The notes under the pieces were generated by a model. The model saw only the letters and a program-made list of their open reading frames with translations, was not told the origin of the DNA and made no database searches. A DNA stretch of 64,000 bases, from positions 62,001 through 126,000 of the forward strand of contig NZ_PSZM01000024.1 in NCBI RefSeq assembly GCF_002964975.1, given 5' to 3'. This document shows positions 38,208-46,656 of the stretch, in pieces. The translations under genes were made by a program, and so were the position numbers. Numbering within the stretch: the stretch's first letter is position 1; every line of letters starts with the position of its first letter. Source of the DNA: Apibacter adventoris. GTDB lineage: Bacteria; Bacteroidota; Bacteroidia; Flavobacteriales; Weeksellaceae.

Positions 38208-39615
38208 ATATTGTACTGGGTACTCCCGGTTCGGGTAAGTCATACGCCGTTGTTAATCAGTATATGAAACAACAGATTGAAAAAGGATTCTCTATGTACG
38301 TGTATGATTTCAAGTTTCCAGACTTATCAATGATTGCTTACAACCATTTACTAAACAATTAATTAGGCTACAAGAAAGTACCGACCTTTTATGTGATAAA
38401 CTTCGACGATCCTTCCCGTTCGCACCGATGCAACCCGATTAATCCGTCCTTTATGGACGACATTTCGGACGCATACGAAAGTGCTTATACCATAATGCTT
38501 AACTTGAATAAAACGTGGGTGCAGAAGCAAGGCGATTTCTTTGTAGAATCTCCGATTATCCTATTTGCTTCTATAATATGGTATCTCCGAATTTATCAGG
38601 ACGGAAAGTATTGTACGTTCCCACACGCGATTGAGTTCCTGAATAAACGCTACGAAGATATATTTCCGATTCTCACCTCATATCCCGAACTCGAAAACTA
38701 TTTAAGTTCCTTTATGGATGCGAGGCTTGGAGGGGCAGCAGATCAATTGATGGGACAGATAAACAGTGCGAAAATTCCGCTATCGAGGATGGTTTTGCCA
38801 CAGTTATACTGGGTTATGAGTGGCGATGAATTTTCATTGGATATAAACAATCCCGATGATCCGAAAGTATTGGTTGTAGGTAATAATCCTGACCGTCAGA
38901 ATATTTAATTTACGGTGCAGCTCTGGGATAGTACAACTCTCGTATTGTGAAGCTCATCAACAAAAAAGGTCAGCTAAAAAGTTCGTTTGTAATTGATGAG
39001 TTGCCCACAATTTATTTTAAGGGACTAGATAACCTGATAGCAACTGCACGTAGTAATAAGGTTGCCGTACTGTTGGGATTTCAGGACTTTTCCCAATTAA
39101 CAAGGGACTATGGAGATAAAGAAGCTAAAGTCGTGATGAACACGGTCGGCAATATTTTCTCTGGTCGAGTCGTGGGAGAAACAGCAAAAACGCTTTCCGA
39201 CAGGTTTGGAAAGGTATTACAGAAACGCCAAAGTATGAGTATTACCCGAAGTGATAAAACGACCTCTATCAGCACACAAATGGACAGCCTGATACCACCG
39301 TCTAAAATCTCCAATCTGACACAAGGTATATTTGTCGGAGCTATTGCGGACAATTTCGACGAACGTATCGAGCAAAAGATTTTTCATTGCGAAATTGTTG
39401 TAGATAATGCAAAGGTAGCCGCCGAAACTAAGGCGTATCAACCTATCCCTGTTATTACCGATTTTACAGATGAAAACGGAGAAAATAAAATGAAAGAACG
39501 AATACAACTCAACTATAATCGTATAAAAGAGGAAGTTAAGCTAATAGTTGCTGATGAATTGGAGCGAATCAAGAATGACCTGGCATTGGCCCATTTGTTG
39601 CAACAAGGGGAATAA
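38204..39615 (+). pseudogene. traG conjugation coupling ATPase, decayed
   Basis: Remains of the TraG/VirD4-like ATPase of Bacteroidota conjugative elements. Walker A GTPGSGKSYAVVN is at about 38222; then KGFSMYVYDFKFPDLSMIAYN, FYVINFDDPSRSHRCNPINP, VGNNPDRQNI, SFVIDELPTIYFKG, FQDFSQLTRDYGD and GNIFSGRVVGETAKTLSDRFG follow in order. The N-terminal membrane part is lost at the fusion with the integrase. The frame is broken by a TAA at 38360-38362, by a 5-base tandem duplication (ATTTAATTTA, near 38903) that shifts frame into a TAA at 38906-38908, and by a TAG near 38926-38930 in the resumed frame. G+C is clearly higher than around (the 60 bases from 38401 have 32 G or C). Confidence 0.85.
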
Positions 39616-39626
39616 TTAATTTTACG

Positions 39627-40175
39627 CTAAAAAACCACAACTTTAAACTCGTTTTGATTAAGGTTGTGGTTTTTAGTACATATCATTTCATCATTCAAAA
39701 TAGCATCAAAATAACAAGCTAAATTTGTGGAAATTTTTTCAAAAACATTAGGAATGAAAGGAGCAATACTTTCGACAGTTAGTAGTCTATCTCTTGGATA
39801 GTTGTGATATTGATGGAGATAAAGAATTATATCAAACTGCTCGGAGAAATCTAATTTAATAAACGGATTTTTAGTTTCATAATTATGAAAATCTGACAAA
39901 TGAATAAAACCGCACTCTAATTTATAAACATAGCTTATATAACCTTTCAATTCATTCGCTTTGTTTACCATATCTTTATCTGTAACTTGCTTCCATTTGC
40001 CGTTATGTGTTATAATAGTCCATTTATCCCCAGATAGCGTCTGTGTCATCAATCTTTCTCTTTCTGTGAAATCCGCTATTCTCCCTAAATACATAACTCG
40101 GATAAAAGAGTCAAGTTCTTCTCTCAATGTTGAAATACATTTTCCTATTCGTTTCTTATCAAAGTCATCCTTCAA
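39627..40175 (-). CDS. unknown protein, probably 5'-truncated
   Basis: An open frame of 182 codons beginning with TTG; the same frame stays open to a TAG at 40257-40259 without an ATG, so the true start is unclear or lost. The protein is soluble and mixed-charge (YVYKLECGFIHLSDFHNYE in the middle, a Phe/Val-rich end). The segment with Cys-Gly-Phe-Ile-His and the surrounding helices vaguely recall HEPN-like or abortive-infection proteins, but I do not recognise a family. It is 123 bases downstream of another unknown gene on the same strand, next to the conjugative-element relic. Confidence 0.55.
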   Translation of the reverse strand: MKDDFDKKRIGKCISTLREELDSFIRVMYLGRIADFTERERLMTQTLSGDKWTIITHNGKWKQVTDKDMVNKANELKGYISYVYKLECGFIHLSDFHNYETKNPFIKLDFSEQFDIILYLHQYHNYPRDRLLTVESIAPFIPNVFEKISTNLACYFDAILNDEMICTKNHNLNQNEFKVVVF

Positions 40176-40298
40176 TGATTCTGCATTTTCCTTACTCCGT
40201 CGTTGAATTAACTTAATAAATTGTTGTCTTATTCTTGCTATTTTTCGGTATCTTTTCTAAGCCGATATTAATAGTAATAAATGTTATTGACTAATGTT

Positions 40299-41228
40299 TC
40301 ACTCATTACTTTCTTTTCTTAAATTTGCATTTAATTGCATCAATTTTTCAACTTCATTATTGTCATTTAATTTATATCTTTTCAACAACTCGAAAAAACC
40401 ATTCATGTTTACCTGTCTTTTTGAATTAGCTAATACTTGCCTTAATTTGTCCTTGTCAGTTTTCTGGAAATCATATCCGTAATTATTGAGAAATATCATT
40501 ACTGTCAAATGGAGAAAATATAATCTATCCCATCTTCTTCTATTTTCTACTGGAGAAATTCCATCAAACCAACAATATAATTCGTGAAGTGATTGTTGTA
40601 ATTCCTTTAAGTTTTGTATGTATTCTGAATAAGATTTAAGACCATTTTCCGTAATAATTACATCTGGAAATAAATTTAGGTTATCCCTAAAAAAATGATC
40701 TGTTGCATGTGTACCATCTGCATTTTTTCCTTCAACAAATTGTAAATCACAAAATAACTGAGAAATTACTCGTAAAAACTTAATGAACTCTAGATCATTC
40801 TTTGATGCTAAGGTAGTGTCAATAAATATTATCTCTTTTTGGATTTTTTTTATCCAAGCAAATATAGAAAGGAAACGATAAATAAAAGAATGAAAATAAT
40901 AGTGCGGTTTGCTATAATCATTATCTTTTTCTGGAATGCAATGCCATCCTTTTGAATGGTTTTCTGAAAAATTCCACATTCTATAATTAAAGTCTTCACA
41001 AGCAGTAAGCAGATGAACTTTGTACTTTGCAAGAACATCTTTAATCTTTTTTTGCTGATTAAATTTATGTTCTGTTTCAAGTTTCCTTTTGTGTAGCTTA
41101 TTTTCAAAGTAATTCTTAATTACTATTGTTAGCAAAAATGTTATAAATGAAACAATGGCACTTATTAGAGCCACTTGGAATGCGTTTAGAGTATAGTTCT
41201 CAATAATTGCCTTTATATTTTCTTCCAT
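40299..41228 (-). CDS. unknown protein with one N-terminal membrane helix
   Basis: A 309-residue protein. A membrane segment lies at about 17-38 (AFQVALISAIVSFITFLLTI), then a Lys/Glu-rich coiled region to about 70 and a long helical cytoplasmic part rich in aromatic residues (RFLSIFAWIKKIQKE, LHELYCWFDGISPVENRRRWDRLYFL). No known domain is recognised. The layout (one anchor plus a soluble domain, in an island next to a conjugation relic) is seen in some defence proteins, but this is only context. It precedes the 39627-40175 frame on the same strand. Confidence 0.65.
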   Translation of the reverse strand: MEENIKAIIENYTLNAFQVALISAIVSFITFLLTIVIKNYFENKLHKRKLETEHKFNQQKKIKDVLAKYKVHLLTACEDFNYRMWNFSENHSKGWHCIPEKDNDYSKPHYYFHSFIYRFLSIFAWIKKIQKEIIFIDTTLASKNDLEFIKFLRVISQLFCDLQFVEGKNADGTHATDHFFRDNLNLFPDVIITENGLKSYSEYIQNLKELQQSLHELYCWFDGISPVENRRRWDRLYFLHLTVMIFLNNYGYDFQKTDKDKLRQVLANSKRQVNMNGFFELLKRYKLNDNNEVEKLMQLNANLRKESNE

Positions 41229-41273
41229 AGCTTCTTATCTTTATTATAATTCCATCATACCGGTTACTATTTC

Positions 41274-42622
41274 TCAATAAAGTCCACACTTATGAGCTAT
41301 ATCTAAAACCATAGAAGAAGAATAACCTCCAGTTGCTCCATTATGCCAATATAACTCTTTATTATCTTCTGATTTGATAATATGCCATCCCAATGCCACC
41401 TCGATTCTTTCATTTAAGATGTAAGTTGGAGTCCTTGTTAAAGCTAATTCCACATTGGTACTATCAAATTGGGCTTTTGCAAATTTAGATAAATCATTTG
41501 TTGTTGACAAAATCCCTCCTGCACCTAATAATACATCGGAATTCCACTCCCAGTTTTTAATTGTGTTTCCATCATCTAATCCGCAGACTAAACTTCCTTT
41601 GACTTTACTTATATTTGTGAACGAACTTGTCATTTCATATTTTTCGAAAATTTTTTCTTCAAATAGGTCTTCTAGATTTTCTCCTTCAACTAAACTTAAT
41701 GTATACCCTAGTATACCAACTCCTAAGTTTGAATATTTATATTGTTTATGAGACAATTGAATAGAATCTAAATCTTTTTGAAGATAGGAGTACAAATCAT
41801 TTTTATTATATTCTTTGTATGGATTAACAAAATTTTCTTTTGTACTTAACTTTAAATAATTTAGAGCATTTAAATTTGAAGGCAATGCAGATAAACCCGA
41901 TGTATGATTAGATAAACTTTTGAAATTAAGCTCTATATTATCCTTGAACGGAAAATTATAGCACTTGCTAATATTATCGTCTAATTTGATAAAAGAGTTG
42001 CTGTAAAAACTTTAGATATAGAACCTATTTCAAAAACCGCATTTTTGTTTTCTACTTCTTTTAATGTGTTATTTGATTTTACAATACCATAAAAGCTAGT
42101 AACTCCATCTTTTATAAAAGCAATCGCTATCTGAGTATTGTTAGGAAAGTCTTTAGTCTGTTCTACAATTGCATTAATCTGTTTTTGAGGGAGATTCTTT
42201 AATGCACTCTTTTCATAGGACTTAGGGTTTGATCTAGATATATTATAGGGTTTGAAAAGAAACTCTTCTATTTTATCTTATTCATTGATTGTTAACATCA
42301 GAACAAGCTTTTTTCTCTCAAAAGTTATTTTATAGAATACATTAGAACCATTTTCCGATTGTTTTACTAATTGACTATTGATGATATTACCACAGTTGTT
42401 TTTAAGGTATGATAAAAATTGATTTGTAATATCTAAGGTTAATACTTGTTTCATCTCATTAGAGAATGAATTCTGAAATGTATCGTAATTACCGGAATTG
42501 TAAGAGTCTTGTAGTTTACTTGCTATGCTGTCAAATTTCTTATTCTGAGCCGACATGTAATTGCTAGGTAAGCTAATTATTAGAAATAATAAATTTAGAT
42601 ACACTCTCATATTTCTTGTCAT
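41274..42622 (-). pseudogene. serine hydrolase (beta-lactamase family) with N-terminal DUF3887-like domain, broken
   Basis: One gene in three pieces. From 42622 it reads a signal peptide (MRVYLNLLFLIISL ... MSAQNKK) and a DUF3887-like domain, ending ...MLTINE at a TAA (42278-42280). The same frame goes straight on as DKIEEFLFKPYN ... FEIGSISKVFTATLL with the SxxK motif SISK, until a TAG at 41981-41983. A frame change plus a probable small deletion follows, and the other frame continues KLDDNISK ... NHTSGLSALP, YSNLG (YxN) and WHNGATGG (HxG). The C-terminus stops early at DIAHKCGLY. The family comprises PBP4-like or AmpC-like esterases and peptidases. It starts 24 bases downstream of the barrel 1 gene, so it was probably in that operon. 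Confidence 0.8.
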
Positions 42623-42646
42623 ATCAAGCAGATTATATATATCAAT

Positions 42647-43603
42647 TTATCTTTGGAATTTATATTTCAATCCAATAGAGCCATAGGCAGAGACACCAAA
42701 GCTAGGATGTTTATCAGATTCTATTTTATTAAATCCATTATTATCATAAGAAATAGACTTATCATCATCAAAAAAAGCTTTGATAGTCCTATCCTTATAG
42801 TACACTTCACGCGACATACTTACTCCTATTGTTATAGGAATTGATAGAGATTTACCTAGCAAAAATTCAGGTTGCAATCCTAGATATCCATATTGAGTAA
42901 CAAAATACATATCTTTACCATCCTTATTTACAGCAGACATCAACCCTTTAAATTCACCAATTAATCCTAATTTAAACTTGTCATTAAACTGAGTAGTAAC
43001 ACCGATTTTAAATGAATTGTACATAGACAAATTGAATTGATATTTACCGTCTAACCTCCAATCTAGATAAAATGAGGGGAATATCATTGGATAACCCAAA
43101 GCATTATTTAGAGCAACACCTACACCCCAATCTAGATTCTGTTTGGCATGACGGATAAATAAGACTCCACCTTGTCCTAATATTGCTTTTCCTGATATTT
43201 TATCTAAGTCAGATGTAAATATGCCTACACCCAATAAAGCCATCATTGACCATTTATCGTTTAATGGTCGTATATGAATTAATCCCACTTGAGCATTAAG
43301 AATTTCAGATTCAGAATAAATTTTTGATAAATTTTCGTTTCCTAAAGAAGCATAAGTACCACTTAATGCAACAGCCCACGCTTTAGGCTTATTATTTTCA
43401 TTCATTTTGATGGATATTGGTACCTGTACACTTCCATCAATTGTTTTTAAATCACCCTTTCCTCCTAATTTATTTCCGTCGGCATCTTTAAATTTTGATG
43501 ATGTAATATATTCTGATTTTATCTCTATCTGTGCGTATCCATTATTTCCAAATACTATGATAAAAAAGCTAATCGTTACTATTTTCATTAATTTATATTC
43601 CAT
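42647..43603 (-). CDS. outer membrane beta-barrel protein (DUF6268-like), barrel 1
   Basis: A secreted protein of 318 residues when started at MEYKLMKIV (43603); the next ATG (43588) gives the tidier leader MKIVTISFFIIVFGNNGYAQ. A long upstream open stretch to 43795 is non-coding in character and holds the promoter. The body alternates polar and hydrophobic residues like a beta-barrel, ends in Tyr-Lys-Phe-Gln-Arg, and contains HIRPLNDKWSMMALLGVGIF and GVALNNALGYPMIFPSFY. These blocks are shared with the gene at 44584-45486, so the two are paralogues. I believe both belong to DUF6268. The function is unknown. Confidence 0.75.
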   Translation of the reverse strand: MEYKLMKIVTISFFIIVFGNNGYAQIEIKSEYITSSKFKDADGNKLGGKGDLKTIDGSVQVPISIKMNENNKPKAWAVALSGTYASLGNENLSKIYSESEILNAQVGLIHIRPLNDKWSMMALLGVGIFTSDLDKISGKAILGQGGVLFIRHAKQNLDWGVGVALNNALGYPMIFPSFYLDWRLDGKYQFNLSMYNSFKIGVTTQFNDKFKLGLIGEFKGLMSAVNKDGKDMYFVTQYGYLGLQPEFLLGKSLSIPITIGVSMSREVYYKDRTIKAFFDDDKSISYDNNGFNKIESDKHPSFGVSAYGSIGLKYKFQR

Positions 43604-43628
43604 AATTGTTTTTTTATGATTACAAAAA

Positions 43629-43636
43629 CGAAAGTA
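43629..43636 (-). promoter_or_regulatory. -7-like element of barrel 1 gene
   Basis: TACTTTCG on the minus strand differs from TAnnTTTG at one base. It is 26 bases ahead of the start at 43603 and 28 bases downstream of the direct repeats at 43665-43695. There is no TTG at -33, which would fit an activator-dependent promoter. Confidence 0.45.
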
Positions 43637-43664
43637 GACAATAAGAGATAGCAGATTTTTTATA

Positions 43665-43695
43665 TAGACCAAAGTAATATTTTTGTAGACAAACG
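43665..43695. promoter_or_regulatory. direct repeats, putative LytTR-type operator of barrel 1
   Basis: TAGACCAAAG (43665-43674) and TAGACAAACG (43686-43695) match at eight of ten bases and are 21 bp apart from start to start, two helical turns. A third TAGAC lies at 43635-43639. LytTR regulators bind pairs of imperfect direct repeats about two turns apart. The core GAC(A/C)AA resembles GACGAA in the repeats in front of lytS. Confidence 0.45.
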
Positions 43696-43824
43696 AAATC
43701 AAGAACACATATCTGTTAGTTTGAATATTATTTTTTCTTTTCAACTGATAAACCATCTTTCTAAAAAGAGAATAATAAAAGCAAGGTTTTAGCAAAGAAT
43801 ACTCTTGAAATATGTTATTCTTTT

Positions 43825-44580
43825 TTACTTGTATTTTCTCATTTTTATTACGATATAAATACAGAATGGCATAAACAAACCAACAAGACTTAAATATAGC
43901 ATTTCTATCAATTTTATATTTTGAGATATATTGACAACAATTTCTTCAAATAGTAATAAGGCACATAAATTAAATGATGAATGTATTATGATAGCAGCGA
44001 CTATATTTCCTTTTGTTTTTAGATATAACCAACTGATAATAATAGAAAGTTCTGTGGTTAATAGTATGTATATAAAAAAAACGAAAATTCCTGCTTGAAA
44101 TCGTAAGTGCCAAATGCCCCAAAAAACACCAATAAGAACACTTGAAATTAAATATGAATGTTTTCTCAGAAGTATGGGTAACATAAAACCTCTCCATCCT
44201 ATTTCTTCTCCAATACTGCCCAAGATAATCAAGAGTAGGTATAAAGAATACATACCTAAAGAATGATGTAAAGTTGGAAATAAAAACCCTTGATGTTTTA
44301 TAAACGATATTATCAAGAAAGAAATTCCACATACAACAAAAGGTATAGTAAAAGCCAATATATACCATTTAATATCAGTTTTATTGAAAGCCATTTTATA
44401 CAAAAGTTTTTTCAGACCAATTTTCCCATTTATCAAATAAGTCATCCAAATCGCAAAAAAGGCAGGAGTCCATTGTTGTGGTACTTCATCTAAGGAATAG
44501 ATTACCGTAATCGCTAATACCAAACAGATATTTAATAGACTATATAAAGAAATTAAATGATTGGCTATAAATTTTTTCAT
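43825..44580 (-). CDS. CPBP-family intramembrane metalloprotease
   Basis: A 251-residue polytopic membrane protein with the CPBP/CAAX protease signature LGSIGEEIGWRGFMLPIL (EExxxR) near residue 125 and GVFWGIWHLRFQ with the second metal ligand, then IIHSSFNLCALL as the third motif. It begins three bases after the stop of the barrel 2 gene, so the two are cotranscribed. The substrate is unknown; a link to envelope stress or peptide processing is inferred from the two-component system next door. Confidence 0.85.
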   Translation of the reverse strand: MKKFIANHLISLYSLLNICLVLAITVIYSLDEVPQQWTPAFFAIWMTYLINGKIGLKKLLYKMAFNKTDIKWYILAFTIPFVVCGISFLIISFIKHQGFLFPTLHHSLGMYSLYLLLIILGSIGEEIGWRGFMLPILLRKHSYLISSVLIGVFWGIWHLRFQAGIFVFFIYILLTTELSIIISWLYLKTKGNIVAAIIIHSSFNLCALLLFEEIVVNISQNIKLIEMLYLSLVGLFMPFCIYIVIKMRKYK

Positions 44581-44583
44581 ACC

Positions 44584-45486
44584 CTAAAATCCTATATTTA
44601 GCCCTGCTGAAGTATAAGGAGCTATTTGAAAATAATATTCTTTATCCTGAAACATGCTTTTTATGTTTCTATTCGTTATCTCAGCTGGGCGTATTGCACT
44701 AATACCAGCTGTAATGAGTATAAAAATCTGTTTGCCTATCTTTATTTCGGGACGGAATCCTGCTACAATATATTGGTGTGAGAATATCTTATCTTTTCCA
44801 TCTTGTTCTATAAAAGCCATTTGTCCATTCATTTCGGCTACAATATTTAGGCTTAAATATTTGTTGACGTTATATCCTGCTGACATTTCTAAGCCGTCCA
44901 TCATTGATATCTTTACAGCATATTTCCCTTCGGCAGTCCAATTAAAATAAAAAGCAAGAAATACCATTGGATAGCCGAAAGAATTATTCATAGATATACC
45001 TAAACCGAGTTCAAGATTTGGTTTAAAATGATAAATAAAAATAGCAGAAGCATTTCCAAGTACATTTTTTAATCGGATTTTGGAAAATTGGGTACTTGGC
45101 ATATAAATACCTCCGCCAACACTTGCCATCATAGACCATTTGTCATTTAATGGACGAAGATGATCAAGACTTAGCCCCATATTCATAATTTCATCGATGA
45201 CTAAAGGCTCTGTAAAATTTTTGTTATCAAGTTTTGCATAAGCTCCTCCTGCACTAATAGACCACATCTTTAGACGGTTCTTATCATTTAGACTCACAGA
45301 CAATGGAATATTAATACCTCCCTGATATACTGTTGCTGAACCTTTGCTATTTCCGATCTTTTCATCTCGATCTCCTTCTGTCATACGGTAACCGGATTTA
45401 CCGAAATATTCCGTTTTAAACATGATTTGTGCATTTATGTTTGTATATCCAATAAGCATAAATGCAATAACTAATATCTTTTTCAT
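44584..45486 (-). CDS. outer membrane beta-barrel protein (DUF6268-like), barrel 2
   Basis: A 300-residue secreted protein with a signal peptide MKKILVIAFMLIGYTNINAQ. It is a paralogue of the protein at 42647-43603: LDHLRPLNDKWSMMASVGGGIY and LGISMNNSFGYPMVFLAFYF align with the same blocks there. The rest alternates like a beta-barrel and ends in the aromatic residue Phe (GLNIGF), as outer membrane barrels do. It heads an operon with the CPBP protease and is transcribed away from lytS. Confidence 0.78.
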   Translation of the reverse strand: MKKILVIAFMLIGYTNINAQIMFKTEYFGKSGYRMTEGDRDEKIGNSKGSATVYQGGINIPLSVSLNDKNRLKMWSISAGGAYAKLDNKNFTEPLVIDEIMNMGLSLDHLRPLNDKWSMMASVGGGIYMPSTQFSKIRLKNVLGNASAIFIYHFKPNLELGLGISMNNSFGYPMVFLAFYFNWTAEGKYAVKISMMDGLEMSAGYNVNKYLSLNIVAEMNGQMAFIEQDGKDKIFSHQYIVAGFRPEIKIGKQIFILITAGISAIRPAEITNRNIKSMFQDKEYYFQIAPYTSAGLNIGF

Positions 45487-45525
45487 ATTGAGTTTTTTTT
45501 AATGAATAATTTGATTCTGTTTCAT

Positions 45526-45533
45526 CAAAATTC
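45526..45533 (-). promoter_or_regulatory. -7-like element of barrel 2 gene
   Basis: GAATTTTG on the minus strand differs from TAnnTTTG at one base. It lies 39 bases ahead of the barrel 2 start codon and 28 bases downstream of the nearer direct repeat (45562-45571). It is a weak match on its own; the spacing equals that at barrel 1. Confidence 0.35.
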
Positions 45534-45561
45534 ATTTTTTTAGAATGTTATTACGATTTTT

Positions 45562-45593
45562 TTTGACGAATCATTGAGTTGCCTTTGACGAAT
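45562..45593. promoter_or_regulatory. direct repeats, putative LytTR operator in the lytS / barrel 2 divergent region
   Basis: Two identical copies of TTTGACGAAT at 45562-45571 and 45584-45593, 22 bp from start to start. The reverse complement ATTCGTCAAA resembles the CCGTTCGTC half-site known for the LytTR regulator AlgR. The second copy is 26 bases upstream of the TAAATTTG in front of lytS, the first is 28 bases upstream of the -7-like element of barrel 2. Confidence 0.6.
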
Positions 45594-45619
45594 GATAATA
45601 GACCTGTCAGTTAATGCGT

Positions 45620-45627
45620 TAAATTTG
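45620..45627 (+). promoter_or_regulatory. -7 element of lytS
   Basis: TAAATTTG is an exact TAnnTTTG match ending four bases before the lytS ATG. It has no TTG at the -33 distance; the direct repeats take that place, which would suit positive autoregulation. The start site would lie at or next to the ATG. Confidence 0.45.
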
Positions 45628-45631
45628 TAGT

Positions 45632-46654
45632 ATGAGAATAAAAAATTATATAATAGAGAATTACATTATTCTTATCTTTTGGGTAATTGTAACTTTTGTT
45701 ATGTGGTTACAGATCATTCCACAAACAGAGTCTTTGATTGAAGCTACATTATATCCAGTTTTGGCAATGTTATCTGTTTTCCCATTTGTAAAATATCTAA
45801 GCGAGACATTATTACAGAGGGCAATGAAGCAAAAAACAACAGTGGTCTTCATCCTTCAGTTTTTAGGTATTTCAATCATTACAGGTATAATTTTCACCTT
45901 ATATCAATATTTTTTCACTTTTTTAGAGAAAGAAGGAGTTTTTCCTCTATCGATATATTTCAATATGGATGATCTTCCTAACTTTTATATACTTATCTTT
46001 CTCTCGTCAGGAATTTTGATCAATTTATGCATTTGTGGACTACGTTTTTTTCAGGAAAATACAAAGTTGAAACGAACACTTATCGAGTACCAGCTTCGAT
46101 CTTTACAACACCAAGTTACTCCGCATTTTATGTTCAATGTATTGAACCATATCCATATATTGATGCAGACAAATGTAAAATTGGCATCTAATCTGTTGAT
46201 TAAATATTCCGAAATTTTGCGTTATCAACTATATAATGGAGACAAGCAAATAACATTGGAGCAAGATATTCAATTCCTGAAAGATTATATTGCGGTTGAA
46301 GAGTTTCGTTGGGAAGATAAATTAACAGTTTCTAGTTCTTGGGAAATAGAAAAACCTCAAATGGAGATACCATCATTGTTGTTTATCACATTTATCGAAA
46401 ACGCATTTAAGCATGTATCGAAGTCCGGTTTTGAAAAAGGATATATCAATATTGACTTTGAGCAAAAAGAGAATACAATCTCCCTAAATGTGGAAAACTC
46501 TAAGTCCACATTATCCACAAAGAAAAAGAACGTAGGAGGTTTAGGTTTAAAAAATATAAAACAACGATTGGAAATTCTATATTTTGGAAAATATAACTTG
46601 TCTGTAAAAGAAACAGAGGCTACATACCATACCAAAATTATTATTAATATATAA
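45632..46654 (+). CDS. LytS/YehU-type sensor histidine kinase
   Basis: A 340-residue inner-membrane kinase. Four membrane segments occupy about residues 8-145 with no extracytoplasmic domain of size. The phospho-acceptor motif QHQVTPHFMFNVLNHI near residue 168 is that of the His_kinase (LytS) family. The ATPase part shows FIENAFKHVSK (N box) and GGLGLKNIKQRL (G box). It senses an unknown signal in or near the membrane. It lies two bases ahead of its response regulator and is divergent from barrel 2. Confidence 0.92.
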   Translation: MRIKNYIIENYIILIFWVIVTFVMWLQIIPQTESLIEATLYPVLAMLSVFPFVKYLSETLLQRAMKQKTTVVFILQFLGISIITGIIFTLYQYFFTFLEKEGVFPLSIYFNMDDLPNFYILIFLSSGILINLCICGLRFFQENTKLKRTLIEYQLRSLQHQVTPHFMFNVLNHIHILMQTNVKLASNLLIKYSEILRYQLYNGDKQITLEQDIQFLKDYIAVEEFRWEDKLTVSSSWEIEKPQMEIPSLLFITFIENAFKHVSKSGFEKGYINIDFEQKENTISLNVENSKSTLSTKKKNVGGLGLKNIKQRLEILYFGKYNLSVKETEATYHTKIIINI

Positions 46655-46656
46655 AA

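Noticed and set aside
43604-43795. 64-residue N-terminal extension of barrel 1
   Set aside because: It precedes a good signal peptide and contains the promoter and repeats; the extension is not a protein-like sequence.
43970-44368. 132-codon frame overlapping the CPBP protease gene
   Set aside because: Other-frame shadow of a protein with clear CPBP motifs; rich in Phe, Tyr and Cys without pattern.
45661-45852. Minus-strand frame inside lytS
   Set aside because: Antisense shadow of the kinase membrane region.
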